Assembly (NCBI GenBank): GCA_038328575.1
Contig: JBBQMD010000003.1
Coordinates: 1 to 64,000, forward strand
DNA from: JACVCS01 sp038328575
GTDB taxonomy: Bacteria > Planctomycetota > Phycisphaerae > Phycisphaerales > UBA1924
DNA: 64,000 nt
Direction of reading: 5' to 3'
Shown: positions 25,920 through 34,089 of the stretch, one piece after another
Numbering within the stretch: position 1 is the first letter of the stretch
Layout: each line of letters opens with the position of its first letter
Made by a program: the position numbers and the translations under genes
Notes under the pieces: generated by a model
The model's input: only the letters and a program-made list of their open reading frames with translations
What the model was told of the DNA's origin: nothing
Database searches by the model: none

Positions 25920-27818
25920 TCACACTCTCGCCCACTTCCGCCACATCTCCTCCAGCACGTCGCCGAAGCGCTTGCCGAAGCCCTTGGCGTCGCACAGTGG
26001 CGAGGCCAGCAGGCGGCCGCGCAGCGTTTCGTGCTCACGTCGCAAGCGTGAAATGTCCCCGGCGAGGCGGGCCGCGATCTCGACGTATTGCTCCACGTCG
26101 GAGGCAACAAGGTCAGCCGCGCCGACCGACGCTAGCAGCGACGCGCCGACGCGCTCGCTATGACACCCGCCAGCGTCCCACGGGCGTGCCAGCGACACCA
26201 CCGGCACACCCATGAACAGCGCCTCGCACGTCGTCGTCGTCCCGGCGTATGGGAACGTGTCCAGCGCGATGTCCATGCGCTGGTAAAGCTCCAAGTGTGC
26301 CCGCGTGGTCGGCGCGCCGGGCAGCAGCACCACGCGCAAGGCATCGACTCCCGCGCTCGATAACCGCCCAAGCGTGAACTCGCGCACCGCGCCATCGCTC
26401 AGCGACGTGCCCTTGAGCATCAAGCGCGAGCCAGGCACACGATCTAGCACCTTGGCCCAAGTCTTCAGCGTGTGCTCGCTCAACTTGGTGAGGTTGTTGA
26501 AAGATCCGAACATGATCGCGCCAGCCTCCGGCGGCGCGCCCGCGCCGCGCGGCGGCGGCGCATCCTCGCCGTGTGGTGGCCGATAGCACAAGAAGCACGG
26601 GTCCAGTCGGATCAGTTTCTCCACCGCCGCGGATTCCGCAAGCGTCCCGGGCGGGTCCGTGATCGAGTCGATAATCCGATAGTCCACCGTCGGCAGGCCG
26701 GTCGTGTGCGGGTACCCGCAGTACGTCACCTGGATCGGCGAGGGCTTGAGGCGGAGCGTGTCCCAGCGCGAACCAGTGGTCAGCCCGTTGAGCTCGATGA
26801 GGATGTCGATCCGATCATCGCCGATGACCTTCGCCGCTTTGTACCCCTCCATCATCGCGACGCGTCGCCAGCCCTTGGGCGGCGCGTTGTCCGCGGGGAT
26901 CGGCGGCGGCTCCTGGCTTTCCCACGCTCCGGGCCCCAGCGCCACTGCGCGTTGCAGCCGTCGCGTGACGCCGTCCTCGCGCGGGTCGCTGGCGTAGCAC
27001 ACGACCTCGAAGCGAGCGCGGTCCAGAAACGTGAGCACCGGCTCGATAAACCACGCCACCGAGTGCTCGCGCAGGTCGCTGGAGAGAAAGCCAACGCGCA
27101 CGCGCCCGTCCTTGCCGCGCCCCGGCGCGCCAAGGTTTCCCGGCGCTGGCCCGGGCTTCGGGGGCGTGTGCTTGAGGGGCATGCGCGGGTCGGCGAGCAT
27201 CACCAGCCGCCCGAGATTCTTGTGGCGCGCGATGATGCTGGCGCGATCAGTTCCAGAGCCGTAGTTGCTGTTGGCGCACATGGACATCGCCAGGTGCAGG
27301 TTCGCCTGATCGGCAAAGAGCGCATCGCCCAGCACCAGCGCCGCCTCGTCGGGGCGGCCCTGCTCGGCCAGGGTCGCCGCGAGTCGAAAGACCAGTGGCG
27401 TGTCGCTGGGAAACTGGTGTAGCGCCGCGCGGATGTGCTTCTCCGCCTCCACGAGCTTCTTGGCGTTGATGAGCGCCGTCGCGTACTCGACGTGATGCCC
27501 GACCTTGTCTGGCTCCAGATCCAGCGCCCGCCGGAAACACTCCACCGCCTCAGACTTCTGCCCCAGCGACGCCAGCAGCGAGCCGGCGCTAGACCATCCC
27601 CCCGCGTGCCGCGGCATCAGCTCCGTCACCCGACGCGCCGACACCAGCGCGAGCGCATAGTTCGTCAGCCCCACCAGCGCCGAGCGCAACATGTCGTGCG
27701 CCACCCCGTCGTCAGGCGTCAGCGCCACCGCTCTATCCGCCAGCGAACGCGCTTGCGCATAACGATCCTGGCTCATCGCCTGTTGAAACTGGCTCAGAAT
27801 GGCTGGAGGAACAGGCAT
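25920..27818 (-). CDS. TPR plus GT41 (SPINDLY/OGT-like) glycosyltransferase, paralog 1
   Basis: 632 aa. The N-terminal about 200 residues are TPR-like helices (ALALVSARRVTELMP, GSLLASLGQKSEAVECFRRAL). The C-terminal half is the GT41 domain: RVGFLSSDLREHSVAWF, with the His equivalent to the catalytic-base region of human OGT, ELNGLTTGSRWDTLRLKPSP, FGSFNNLTKLS, and the nucleotide-sugar region ALDTFPYAGTTTTCEALF. Family members transfer GlcNAc or other sugars to Ser/Thr; the substrate here is unknown. The start at 27818 (MPVPPAILSQF) matches the start of paralog 2 and lies 10 bases past its stop. Confidence 0.88.
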   Translation of the reverse strand: MPVPPAILSQFQQAMSQDRYAQARSLADRAVALTPDDGVAHDMLRSALVGLTNYALALVSARRVTELMPRHAGGWSSAGSLLASLGQKSEAVECFRRALDLEPDKVGHHVEYATALINAKKLVEAEKHIRAALHQFPSDTPLVFRLAATLAEQGRPDEAALVLGDALFADQANLHLAMSMCANSNYGSGTDRASIIARHKNLGRLVMLADPRMPLKHTPPKPGPAPGNLGAPGRGKDGRVRVGFLSSDLREHSVAWFIEPVLTFLDRARFEVVCYASDPREDGVTRRLQRAVALGPGAWESQEPPPIPADNAPPKGWRRVAMMEGYKAAKVIGDDRIDILIELNGLTTGSRWDTLRLKPSPIQVTYCGYPHTTGLPTVDYRIIDSITDPPGTLAESAAVEKLIRLDPCFLCYRPPHGEDAPPPRGAGAPPEAGAIMFGSFNNLTKLSEHTLKTWAKVLDRVPGSRLMLKGTSLSDGAVREFTLGRLSSAGVDALRVVLLPGAPTTRAHLELYQRMDIALDTFPYAGTTTTCEALFMGVPVVSLARPWDAGGCHSERVGASLLASVGAADLVASDVEQYVEIAARLAGDISRLRREHETLRGRLLASPLCDAKGFGKRFGDVLEEMWRKWARV

Positions 27819-27828
27819 GCGAAGTTTG

Positions 27829-29748
27829 TCAGTGGCTCCGCGCAGTTGCGCCGCGGCGCGCCAGTGTTTCGCTCCAGGCCCGCGCCAGCGCGTTGCTGAG
27901 GCGGACTCCATACGCCCGCTCATCGCACAGCGAAGACGCTCGCACGCGATCCCGCAGCGACACGCGAAGCTCTTCGCGCCGTGACGAGTCCGCCGCCAGC
28001 TCCGTTGCGATGCGCACGAACGCCTCCTCGTCGAACGCAGCAAACTCTTCAAGCCCCACTGCGTTGAGCAGCGACAAGCCCACGCGATGGGCATGCGTGC
28101 CCCCGCGCTCCGGCGCTGGTGCCAGCGTGATCACCGGCACGCCCATGATCAGCGCCTCGCAAGTCGTCGTCGTCCCGGCATACGGGAACGTGTCCAGCGC
28201 GATGTCCACGTCGGCATACTGCGACAGGTGATCAAACGCGCTGGGGGATCCGGCGCGAATCTCGACTCTCGCCGAGTCGATGCCCAGCGACCTGAAGTCT
28301 TCGTGTGCCATGGCCGCCGCCACTGCGTCTGCCAGCGTGCCAGACTTGATCACCAGGCGCGAGCCCGGCACAAGGCGCAGCAGCTTGGCCCACACGCGCT
28401 TGCAGCGGCCGCTGAGTTTCGCCAAGCGATTGAACGAGCCGAACACGATCTCCCCCTCGCGCGCTTCGTGTGTCAAACGCCCGCGACGTTCACACGCGGG
28501 CAACTCCTCAGCACTTGGTAGCCGATAGCACAGGAAGCACCCGTCGATTCGGATCAGCCGCTCGACGTGCCACCCGTCCACCCGCGGCTCAATCGGATCC
28601 GTCCACGCGTCCACCAGGCGCACATCCACGTTTGCGATCCCCGTGCCGTGCGGATAGCCAAGGAACGAACACTGCACCGGCGCCGCCCGCTGCGCCAGCA
28701 ACTCCCAGCAACCGCCCTCGGTCAGGCCATTCAGATCGATCAGGAGGTCCACGCGATCGGCCATGAGGCGTGCGCGCAGGTCGCCGGCGCGCATCCCCGC
28801 GCAACGTGTCCAGATGCCGCCAGCACGCTTGGTTGCCTCGCGCAACAGTTCGGTCGAGCTGTCTACACGTGCGGCTGTCGAGTACGCCAGCGTCTCAAAG
28901 CGCTCGCGATCAAGGCCCGCGAGCACCGCGCGAGCGAACCACGCCACCGAGTGTGCCCGGAAATCTGCGCTGATGATGCCGACGCGCACTCTGCCGCGCT
29001 CGCCTCGACCGCCCAGCCCGCTCCGACCACCCGGCCCGACACGCCCCATCGCTTGCGCCAACTCGATCCTGAGCGGTCGCCCGCTCTCCCCGCCCGCCGG
29101 CCCGCGAAACTGTCCACCAACGCTGTCCGCCAGCACTCGCCCAAAGTTCCGGTGCATCGCGCTCAGCGCATCGGGCGTGATCGTGTCGGAGTACACGCCG
29201 ATGCTGCACTGCGTCAGCGCCAGTTGCACGTTGGCGGGCTCGTCGAAGAGCGCGTCAGAGAGCACGCCCGTCGCCTCGCTCGTCCGCCCCTGCTCGCACA
29301 GCGAGGTCGAAAGCCTGAAGACGATCTCAGCGCTCGAGCCGAAGCGAGAGATGGCGTCTCGCGCCGCGTGCTCCGCGTGGACGAGTCGCCCGGCGTGGAT
29401 CAACGCCGTGATGCGCTCGATCGCGTAGCTCGGCGTCGCGCCGTCCAGCGCATCCGCCCTTGCAAACGCCTCCGCCGCCTCGGCGTGCCGGCTCAGCCGC
29501 GCCAGGACAAAGCCCAGCGACGCCCACGACCCGGCGTGCTCCGGCAGCAACTCGTTCACGCGCCGAGCGCTGACAAGCGCTTCCTCATATCGCGAACTGG
29601 CAAAGAGCGCAGTCCGCAGCATGTCCACAGCGATGGCGTCGCCCGGGTCCAGGGCCACAGCGCGCAGGGCGTGGGCCACCGCCTGCGCCGGGCGATTCTC
29701 CTTGAGCGCCCGCTCAAACTGGCTCAGGATTCCCGGCGGCACCGGCAT
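27829..29748 (-). CDS. TPR plus GT41 (SPINDLY/OGT-like) glycosyltransferase, paralog 2
   Basis: 639 aa with the same architecture as its two neighbours. TPR helices (VSARRVNELLPEHAGSWASL) are followed by a GT41 domain with RVGIISADFRAHSVAWF, DLNGLTEGGCWELLAQRAAP, FGSFNRLAKLSG and ALDTFPYAGTTTTCEALI. The ATG at 29748 is preferred to the GTG at 29751 because TGAGGACG places a Shine-Dalgarno 7-8 bases upstream and the N-terminus aligns with paralog 1 (MPVPPGILSQF). It is the middle gene of three, with gaps of about 10 bases on each side, indicating one transcript. Confidence 0.88.
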   Translation of the reverse strand: MPVPPGILSQFERALKENRPAQAVAHALRAVALDPGDAIAVDMLRTALFASSRYEEALVSARRVNELLPEHAGSWASLGFVLARLSRHAEAAEAFARADALDGATPSYAIERITALIHAGRLVHAEHAARDAISRFGSSAEIVFRLSTSLCEQGRTSEATGVLSDALFDEPANVQLALTQCSIGVYSDTITPDALSAMHRNFGRVLADSVGGQFRGPAGGESGRPLRIELAQAMGRVGPGGRSGLGGRGERGRVRVGIISADFRAHSVAWFARAVLAGLDRERFETLAYSTAARVDSSTELLREATKRAGGIWTRCAGMRAGDLRARLMADRVDLLIDLNGLTEGGCWELLAQRAAPVQCSFLGYPHGTGIANVDVRLVDAWTDPIEPRVDGWHVERLIRIDGCFLCYRLPSAEELPACERRGRLTHEAREGEIVFGSFNRLAKLSGRCKRVWAKLLRLVPGSRLVIKSGTLADAVAAAMAHEDFRSLGIDSARVEIRAGSPSAFDHLSQYADVDIALDTFPYAGTTTTCEALIMGVPVITLAPAPERGGTHAHRVGLSLLNAVGLEEFAAFDEEAFVRIATELAADSSRREELRVSLRDRVRASSLCDERAYGVRLSNALARAWSETLARRGATARSH

Positions 29749-29757
29749 CACTCGTCC

Positions 29758-31632
29758 TCAGACGCGCCCCTGCGCAAAGTCATCCCACATCCGCTCCAGC
29801 GCCCCTTCAAACCTTCGCGAGAAGCCCTTCTGGTCGCACACCACCGAGCCCAGCAGTCGCCCGCGCAGCGTGCCCCGCAGCTCGCGCAAGCGCGCGTGGT
29901 CGTTCGCGAGCGACTTGGCGATCGCGATGTATTCGTCGTGCGTCGTCGCGACCAGCTCGCCCATCCCCGCGCCGGTCAACAGGCTCGCGCCCACGCGGTG
30001 CGCGTGCATCGCGCCGGGTGAGGGCGGCGCAAGCGTCACCACCGGCACGCCCATCAACAGCGCCTCGCACGTCGTTGTCGTCCCGGCATACGGGAACGTG
30101 TCCAGCGCCACGTGCATCAGGTCGTACTGCGTGAGGTGCTCGGTTGACGACTTCGTCGTGCCCATCAGCGTGACGCGCGCCGGGTCAAGCCCGCAGCGCT
30201 CGAATCGTTTGAGCGTTGTCTGCCGCACGACCTCGTCCTTCAGCGACGACGTCTTCATCAGGAGCTTCGAGCCCGGCACTTCGTCGAGCAACCGCGCCCA
30301 GACCTGCGCCAGCTCGTCATTGAACTTCATGAAGTTGTTGAACGAGCCGAAGACCACGCCGCCGTCCAGCGAAGGCATCTTCGTCGGGTCCGTCTGCAGC
30401 GCCCACTTCGCCGGCTGATAGCACAGAAAGCACGGATCCAGCCGCAGCAGCGTTTCCGTCGCGGCGTCCTCGCACCCCGGCGGGTCCGTGATCGAGTCCA
30501 CGATCCGATAGTTCACCGTCGAGATCCCCGTCGTCGCAACATAGCCCAGATAGTTCACGATCACCGGCGCCGGACGCATCTTCAGCGTGTCGGGCCGACA
30601 TCCGAGCGTCAGGCCGTTGAGGTCAAACAGGATGTCGATTCGATCTTCCACGATCTGGCGGGCGAACGCCGACCAATCCGTCGTCGTCACCTTCCGCCAG
30701 TTTCGCGTCGGTCCCGTTTCGTTCAGCGCCGGCGGGTTGTCCGGGTCGGGCAGCCGCTCCGCCGCGACCAGCGCCTGGAGTCGGCGCGTCGTGTCATCGG
30801 ACTTCATGAGCGTCTGGTAGCACACGATCTCATAGCGTGAACGATCAAGTTGGCGCAGGATCGGCTCCAGGAAAAACGTCACCGAGTGCGAGCGCAGGTC
30901 GCTGGAGATGAAGCCCACGCGCAGGCGCCCGTCCTTGCCGCGGCCGGGCGTGGGCTTGCCCGGGGTGACGATCGGTCGCGCGTGCGTGAACTTCTGGAAG
31001 CGCTCGGAGATGTCCAGCAACCGTCCGAAGTTTCTGTGCTGCTGGATGAGCTTGTCGCGATCTGGCGGCACGCGATAGTTGGAGACCGAGCAAAGGAATG
31101 CCGCGACGAGCGTGTTGGCGCGATCGTCAAAGAGCATGCGAGAGAGCACTTCCTCCGCGTCCTTGGCGCGCCCCTGCTCCAGCAGCGTCGAGCTCAGCAT
31201 CTGCGCCAGTTGCCATTCTTGAGGCAAATACTCCAGCCCGCGACGGCAATACTCCTCCGCTTCCACCAGCCGGTTCAGCCGCATCAGCGAGCTGATGACA
31301 GCGCCCCAGAACTTGCCCGTGCGCGGGTCCATCTCAACCGAGCGCTTGGCATACACCAGCGCTTCCTCGTCCTCGCCCAGATGATTCAGCACGCAGGCGA
31401 CGCTCTCCTGGCACCCCGCGTGATCCGGCCACAACTCCGCCGCCCGCTTCGCGGGCGAGAGCGCAAGTCGCGCCTGACCCAGCGACATCAGCGTCGCACG
31501 ATACATGTCGTGCGTCACCGGATCCTCGGGAAACTGCTGCGCCAGGCGCTCCGCCGCCGCTCGCGCTTGCGCGAGCTTGCCCGCGCTCATCAGTTGCTCG
31601 ATCTGGGTGAGTGTCGCTGACGGTGCTTGCAC
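29758..31632 (-). CDS. TPR plus GT41 (SPINDLY/OGT-like) glycosyltransferase, paralog 3
   Basis: 624 aa and first in transcription order. TPR-like helices (SPAKRAAELWPDHAGCQESV, NHLGEDEEALVYAKRSVEMD) precede the GT41 domain with RVGFISSDLRSHSVTFF, DLNGLTLGCRPDTLKMRPAP, FGSFNNFMKFNDE and ALDTFPYAGTTTTCEALL. It starts with GTG at 31632 behind a strong GGAGG five bases upstream. It sits 47 bases after dxr and could be cotranscribed with it. Catalytic blocks look intact in all three paralogs, so differences are more likely to lie in acceptor choice through the TPRs. Confidence 0.88.
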   Translation of the reverse strand: MQAPSATLTQIEQLMSAGKLAQARAAAERLAQQFPEDPVTHDMYRATLMSLGQARLALSPAKRAAELWPDHAGCQESVACVLNHLGEDEEALVYAKRSVEMDPRTGKFWGAVISSLMRLNRLVEAEEYCRRGLEYLPQEWQLAQMLSSTLLEQGRAKDAEEVLSRMLFDDRANTLVAAFLCSVSNYRVPPDRDKLIQQHRNFGRLLDISERFQKFTHARPIVTPGKPTPGRGKDGRLRVGFISSDLRSHSVTFFLEPILRQLDRSRYEIVCYQTLMKSDDTTRRLQALVAAERLPDPDNPPALNETGPTRNWRKVTTTDWSAFARQIVEDRIDILFDLNGLTLGCRPDTLKMRPAPVIVNYLGYVATTGISTVNYRIVDSITDPPGCEDAATETLLRLDPCFLCYQPAKWALQTDPTKMPSLDGGVVFGSFNNFMKFNDELAQVWARLLDEVPGSKLLMKTSSLKDEVVRQTTLKRFERCGLDPARVTLMGTTKSSTEHLTQYDLMHVALDTFPYAGTTTTCEALLMGVPVVTLAPPSPGAMHAHRVGASLLTGAGMGELVATTHDEYIAIAKSLANDHARLRELRGTLRGRLLGSVVCDQKGFSRRFEGALERMWDDFAQGRV

Positions 31633-31679
31633 GACAACCTCCGTGTGACTCTCGCGCCATCGCGCATCTGGGACCGTTA

Positions 31680-32999
31680 TCAGACCCCCACCGGCGCCGC
31701 CTCCAGCCCCGCGGCTCGCCTCGTGAACGCACGCGCCGCGCCGTCGGCCCGCATCACGTCCGCCAGATCGCGAATCGGCGACACGCCCAGCGCGTCCATC
31801 GCCTGCTCCGCCAGCTCCGGCATCCGCCCAAAGGGTATCTTCCCCTCAAGGAACGCCCCAACCGCGATCTCGCTCGCGGCGTTCAAAATCGCTCCGCTCG
31901 TCCCGCCCTCGCGAATCACGCGGTACGCCAGCCCCAGCGCCGGGAACCGCTCCACCGACGCCTCGAAAAACTCCAGCGTTCCCAGCGTCAACAGGTTCAG
32001 CCGCTTGGAAGCGCCCACCGGACGCTCCGGATAGCACAGCGCAAGCTGGATCGGCGTCTTCATGTCCGGCGCGCCAAGCTGCGCGATCACGCTCGCGTCT
32101 GCGTATTCAACAAACGAGTGCACGATCGACTGCGGATGGATCACCACGCCGATCTTCTCAGCCGGGAGCGCAAACAGCCAATGCGCCTCGACGACCTCGA
32201 ACGCTTTGTTGGTCAGGCTCGCGGAGTCGATCGTCACTTTTGCGCCCATCGTCCACGTCGGGTGCTTCAGCGCCTGCGCCGGCGTCGCGTGATAACACGC
32301 CTCGCGCGATAAGGATCGAAACGGCCCGCCGCTGGCCGTCAGCACGATCCGCTCGACAGCGTTCCCGCAGCGCATCGGCGGACACACCCGCTCCACCGGC
32401 AACCCCCCGCGCGGCCCGCGCGCGTCGCGCTGTTCACGTTCGAGTCCACGCTCATGTTCGCGGCCGCGCGTGTCCTCGCGCAGGCTCTCCTCCAGCAGAC
32501 ACTGCCAGATCGCTGAGTGCTCGCTATCCACCGGGAGCAGGCGCGAGCCGCTGGCGACCGCGCGCGGCACAACCAGCTCGCCCGCCGCGACCAGCGTTTC
32601 CTTGTTCGCAAGCGCCACGTCTCGCCCGAGATCCACCGCCGCGAGCGTCGCCGGGAGCCCGGCGCTGCCGACCATCGCCGCCAGCACGATGTCGCATTCC
32701 ACGCTTCGCACGAGTTCTTCGGCGCTGTCCGCGCCGCGCCTGACGCGAGCGCCGGGCAGCGTGCCCAGAGCGGCGCCCTCAGTGTGCGAGCACGCCAGCG
32801 CCACATCCCGAACGCCCCACGCCCGCGCCTGCTCACCCAGCAGCTGGGCGTTGCGATGAGCCACCAGCCCGACGACGTCGTAGCGCACGCTCGCCTCTGC
32901 CCGGGCGCACAGCGCGTTCAGGTGAGCGATGACCTCGAGCGTCTGCGTGCCGATCGAGCCGGTCGAGCCGAGAATGATGATGCGTCGTGTCGTGCTCAT
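31680..32999 (-). CDS. dxr: 1-deoxy-D-xylulose 5-phosphate reductoisomerase
   Basis: 439 aa, about 40 longer than usual. It catalyses the NADPH-dependent second step of the MEP isoprenoid pathway. Motifs visible are IILGSTGSIGTQTLEVI (nucleotide binding), ALANKETLVAAGE, LLPVDSEHSAIWQCL (metal-site Asp and Glu), LTASGGPFR, MGAKVTIDSASLTNKAFEVVEA and APDMKTPIQLAL. Between the DSEH block and LTASGG lies a charged Arg/Glu-rich insertion of about 40 residues (REDTRGREHERGLEREQR) not found in the E. coli enzyme. The ATG at 32999 overlaps the end of the PIN gene (ATGA). Confidence 0.96.
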   Translation of the reverse strand: MSTTRRIIILGSTGSIGTQTLEVIAHLNALCARAEASVRYDVVGLVAHRNAQLLGEQARAWGVRDVALACSHTEGAALGTLPGARVRRGADSAEELVRSVECDIVLAAMVGSAGLPATLAAVDLGRDVALANKETLVAAGELVVPRAVASGSRLLPVDSEHSAIWQCLLEESLREDTRGREHERGLEREQRDARGPRGGLPVERVCPPMRCGNAVERIVLTASGGPFRSLSREACYHATPAQALKHPTWTMGAKVTIDSASLTNKAFEVVEAHWLFALPAEKIGVVIHPQSIVHSFVEYADASVIAQLGAPDMKTPIQLALCYPERPVGASKRLNLLTLGTLEFFEASVERFPALGLAYRVIREGGTSGAILNAASEIAVGAFLEGKIPFGRMPELAEQAMDALGVSPIRDLADVMRADGAARAFTRRAAGLEAAPVGV

Positions 33000-33613
33000 G
33001 CTCCGCCTTCATTTCCAAGCCGCGGATGGATCTTGGCAAGTGCGGTCTTGAATGTGCTGACCTGAACGCACCCAAGTGCGAGAAGCTCGCTTCGCACGTC
33101 GTGCTCACTGAAATCCGCATCTCGGCTGACGAAGAACGAGTCGTCGCGCACTTCTCGGCTCAGGTCACTCAGCACCGCCTCCAAGATGACCGCATCCCGC
33201 ATTCGAAGATCTTGAACGCCAGTCCGGAACATCGCCCTCGAGATCATCCCGGCATTCAAGTCGATGAACGCGTTCAGCAAACTCAACCTGTTCGCCACCT
33301 CGTCGAGGACTGACGCTTCCCGCCGAACCGCGTCGGCAAATGAGCTGAGCGATTTATCCACAGCCAGCGTCGCATCTCGGAGATGGCCTGATCTCCGCCC
33401 CTGCATATCAAACGCCGCGACCACCCGATCGAAACGATCCCGATCCGCGTTCCTGTGCTGACACACAGCCCCGGCCTCAATGAGCGATGCCGTCGGTATG
33501 CGCAGCTTCACGCTTCCCGCCTCAGCGAGTTCCAAGAGTTCGATCGCCGCCGTGTCTTCTTCCTGGCGCAGCACCAGCTCCAGAATGAAGTTCGTTTCCA
33601 TATACACCTTCAT
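32996..33613 (-). CDS. PIN-like domain protein
   Basis: 205 aa. The N-terminal strand KVYMETNFILELVL resembles the PIN DTNV motif with Glu at the first acidic position (E6). Other likely metal ligands are E46 (ASLIEAGAV), D140 (LRMRDAVILEAVL) and D165 (FFVSRDADF). PIN proteins are usually ribonucleases and many are toxins. It is coupled by ATGA overlaps to the 150-aa gene upstream and dxr downstream. The partner is not a typical VapB antitoxin, so the role is uncertain. Confidence 0.72.
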   Translation of the reverse strand: MKVYMETNFILELVLRQEEDTAAIELLELAEAGSVKLRIPTASLIEAGAVCQHRNADRDRFDRVVAAFDMQGRRSGHLRDATLAVDKSLSSFADAVRREASVLDEVANRLSLLNAFIDLNAGMISRAMFRTGVQDLRMRDAVILEAVLSDLSREVRDDSFFVSRDADFSEHDVRSELLALGCVQVSTFKTALAKIHPRLGNEGGA

Positions 33614-34062
33614 GCGGCGGATTCCAACCGAAACGACGAGCCGCGCAAGGCATCGATCAGCCCCGCAAACTCCAGAACTCGCTCACCGCCGTCGGCGGCG
33701 TGTTCTTTCGATGCCAAGCTTTGCAGCCACAGCAACAACGCCGCGTCGAAAGCGTCTCCGGTCAATCGCCGCTCAAGGGCATTTTTCGAAGGCGGCAAGG
33801 ACGTGTCGAAGCTCAGCCAGGCGCTGAGCGAATCTCGCACGTTCACGTCCCACCAGCGCTGATCGCTCCGACGCCATAGATACCCAACGTCTTGCGACAC
33901 CACGAATACAAACTGAGGAAGCAGACCCGGCCACGCCGCTTCCAGCCTCGCGAGATAGTCCCGAGCATCGCGCTCCGACAGGTTCTGTCGATTCTTGCCT
34001 TCGACCACCGCCACAATCTGGTCCAGGCGGTCTCGCACAGTGATGTCGGCGTAGTGCTTCAT
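33610..34062 (-). CDS. small protein with PD-(D/E)xK-like motif, partner of the PIN gene
   Basis: 150 aa. The start YADITVRDRLDQIVAVVEGKNRQ contains an Asp, a hydrophobic strand and E21-x-K23, which fits the core of a restriction-endonuclease-like fold. A helix (ERDARDYLARLEA) and a strand (PQFVFVVSQDVGYLW) follow, also consistent with that fold. AAGGA is placed 7-8 bases before the ATG. It overlaps the PIN gene by ATGA, so the two form a translationally coupled pair. The fold call is by eye only; it could be an antitoxin-like or DNA-binding partner. Confidence 0.55.
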   Translation of the reverse strand: MKHYADITVRDRLDQIVAVVEGKNRQNLSERDARDYLARLEAAWPGLLPQFVFVVSQDVGYLWRRSDQRWWDVNVRDSLSAWLSFDTSLPPSKNALERRLTGDAFDAALLLWLQSLASKEHAADGGERVLEFAGLIDALRGSSFRLESAA

Positions 34063-34089
34063 GCTTCGTTCCTTCGGGGGATTATTCCC

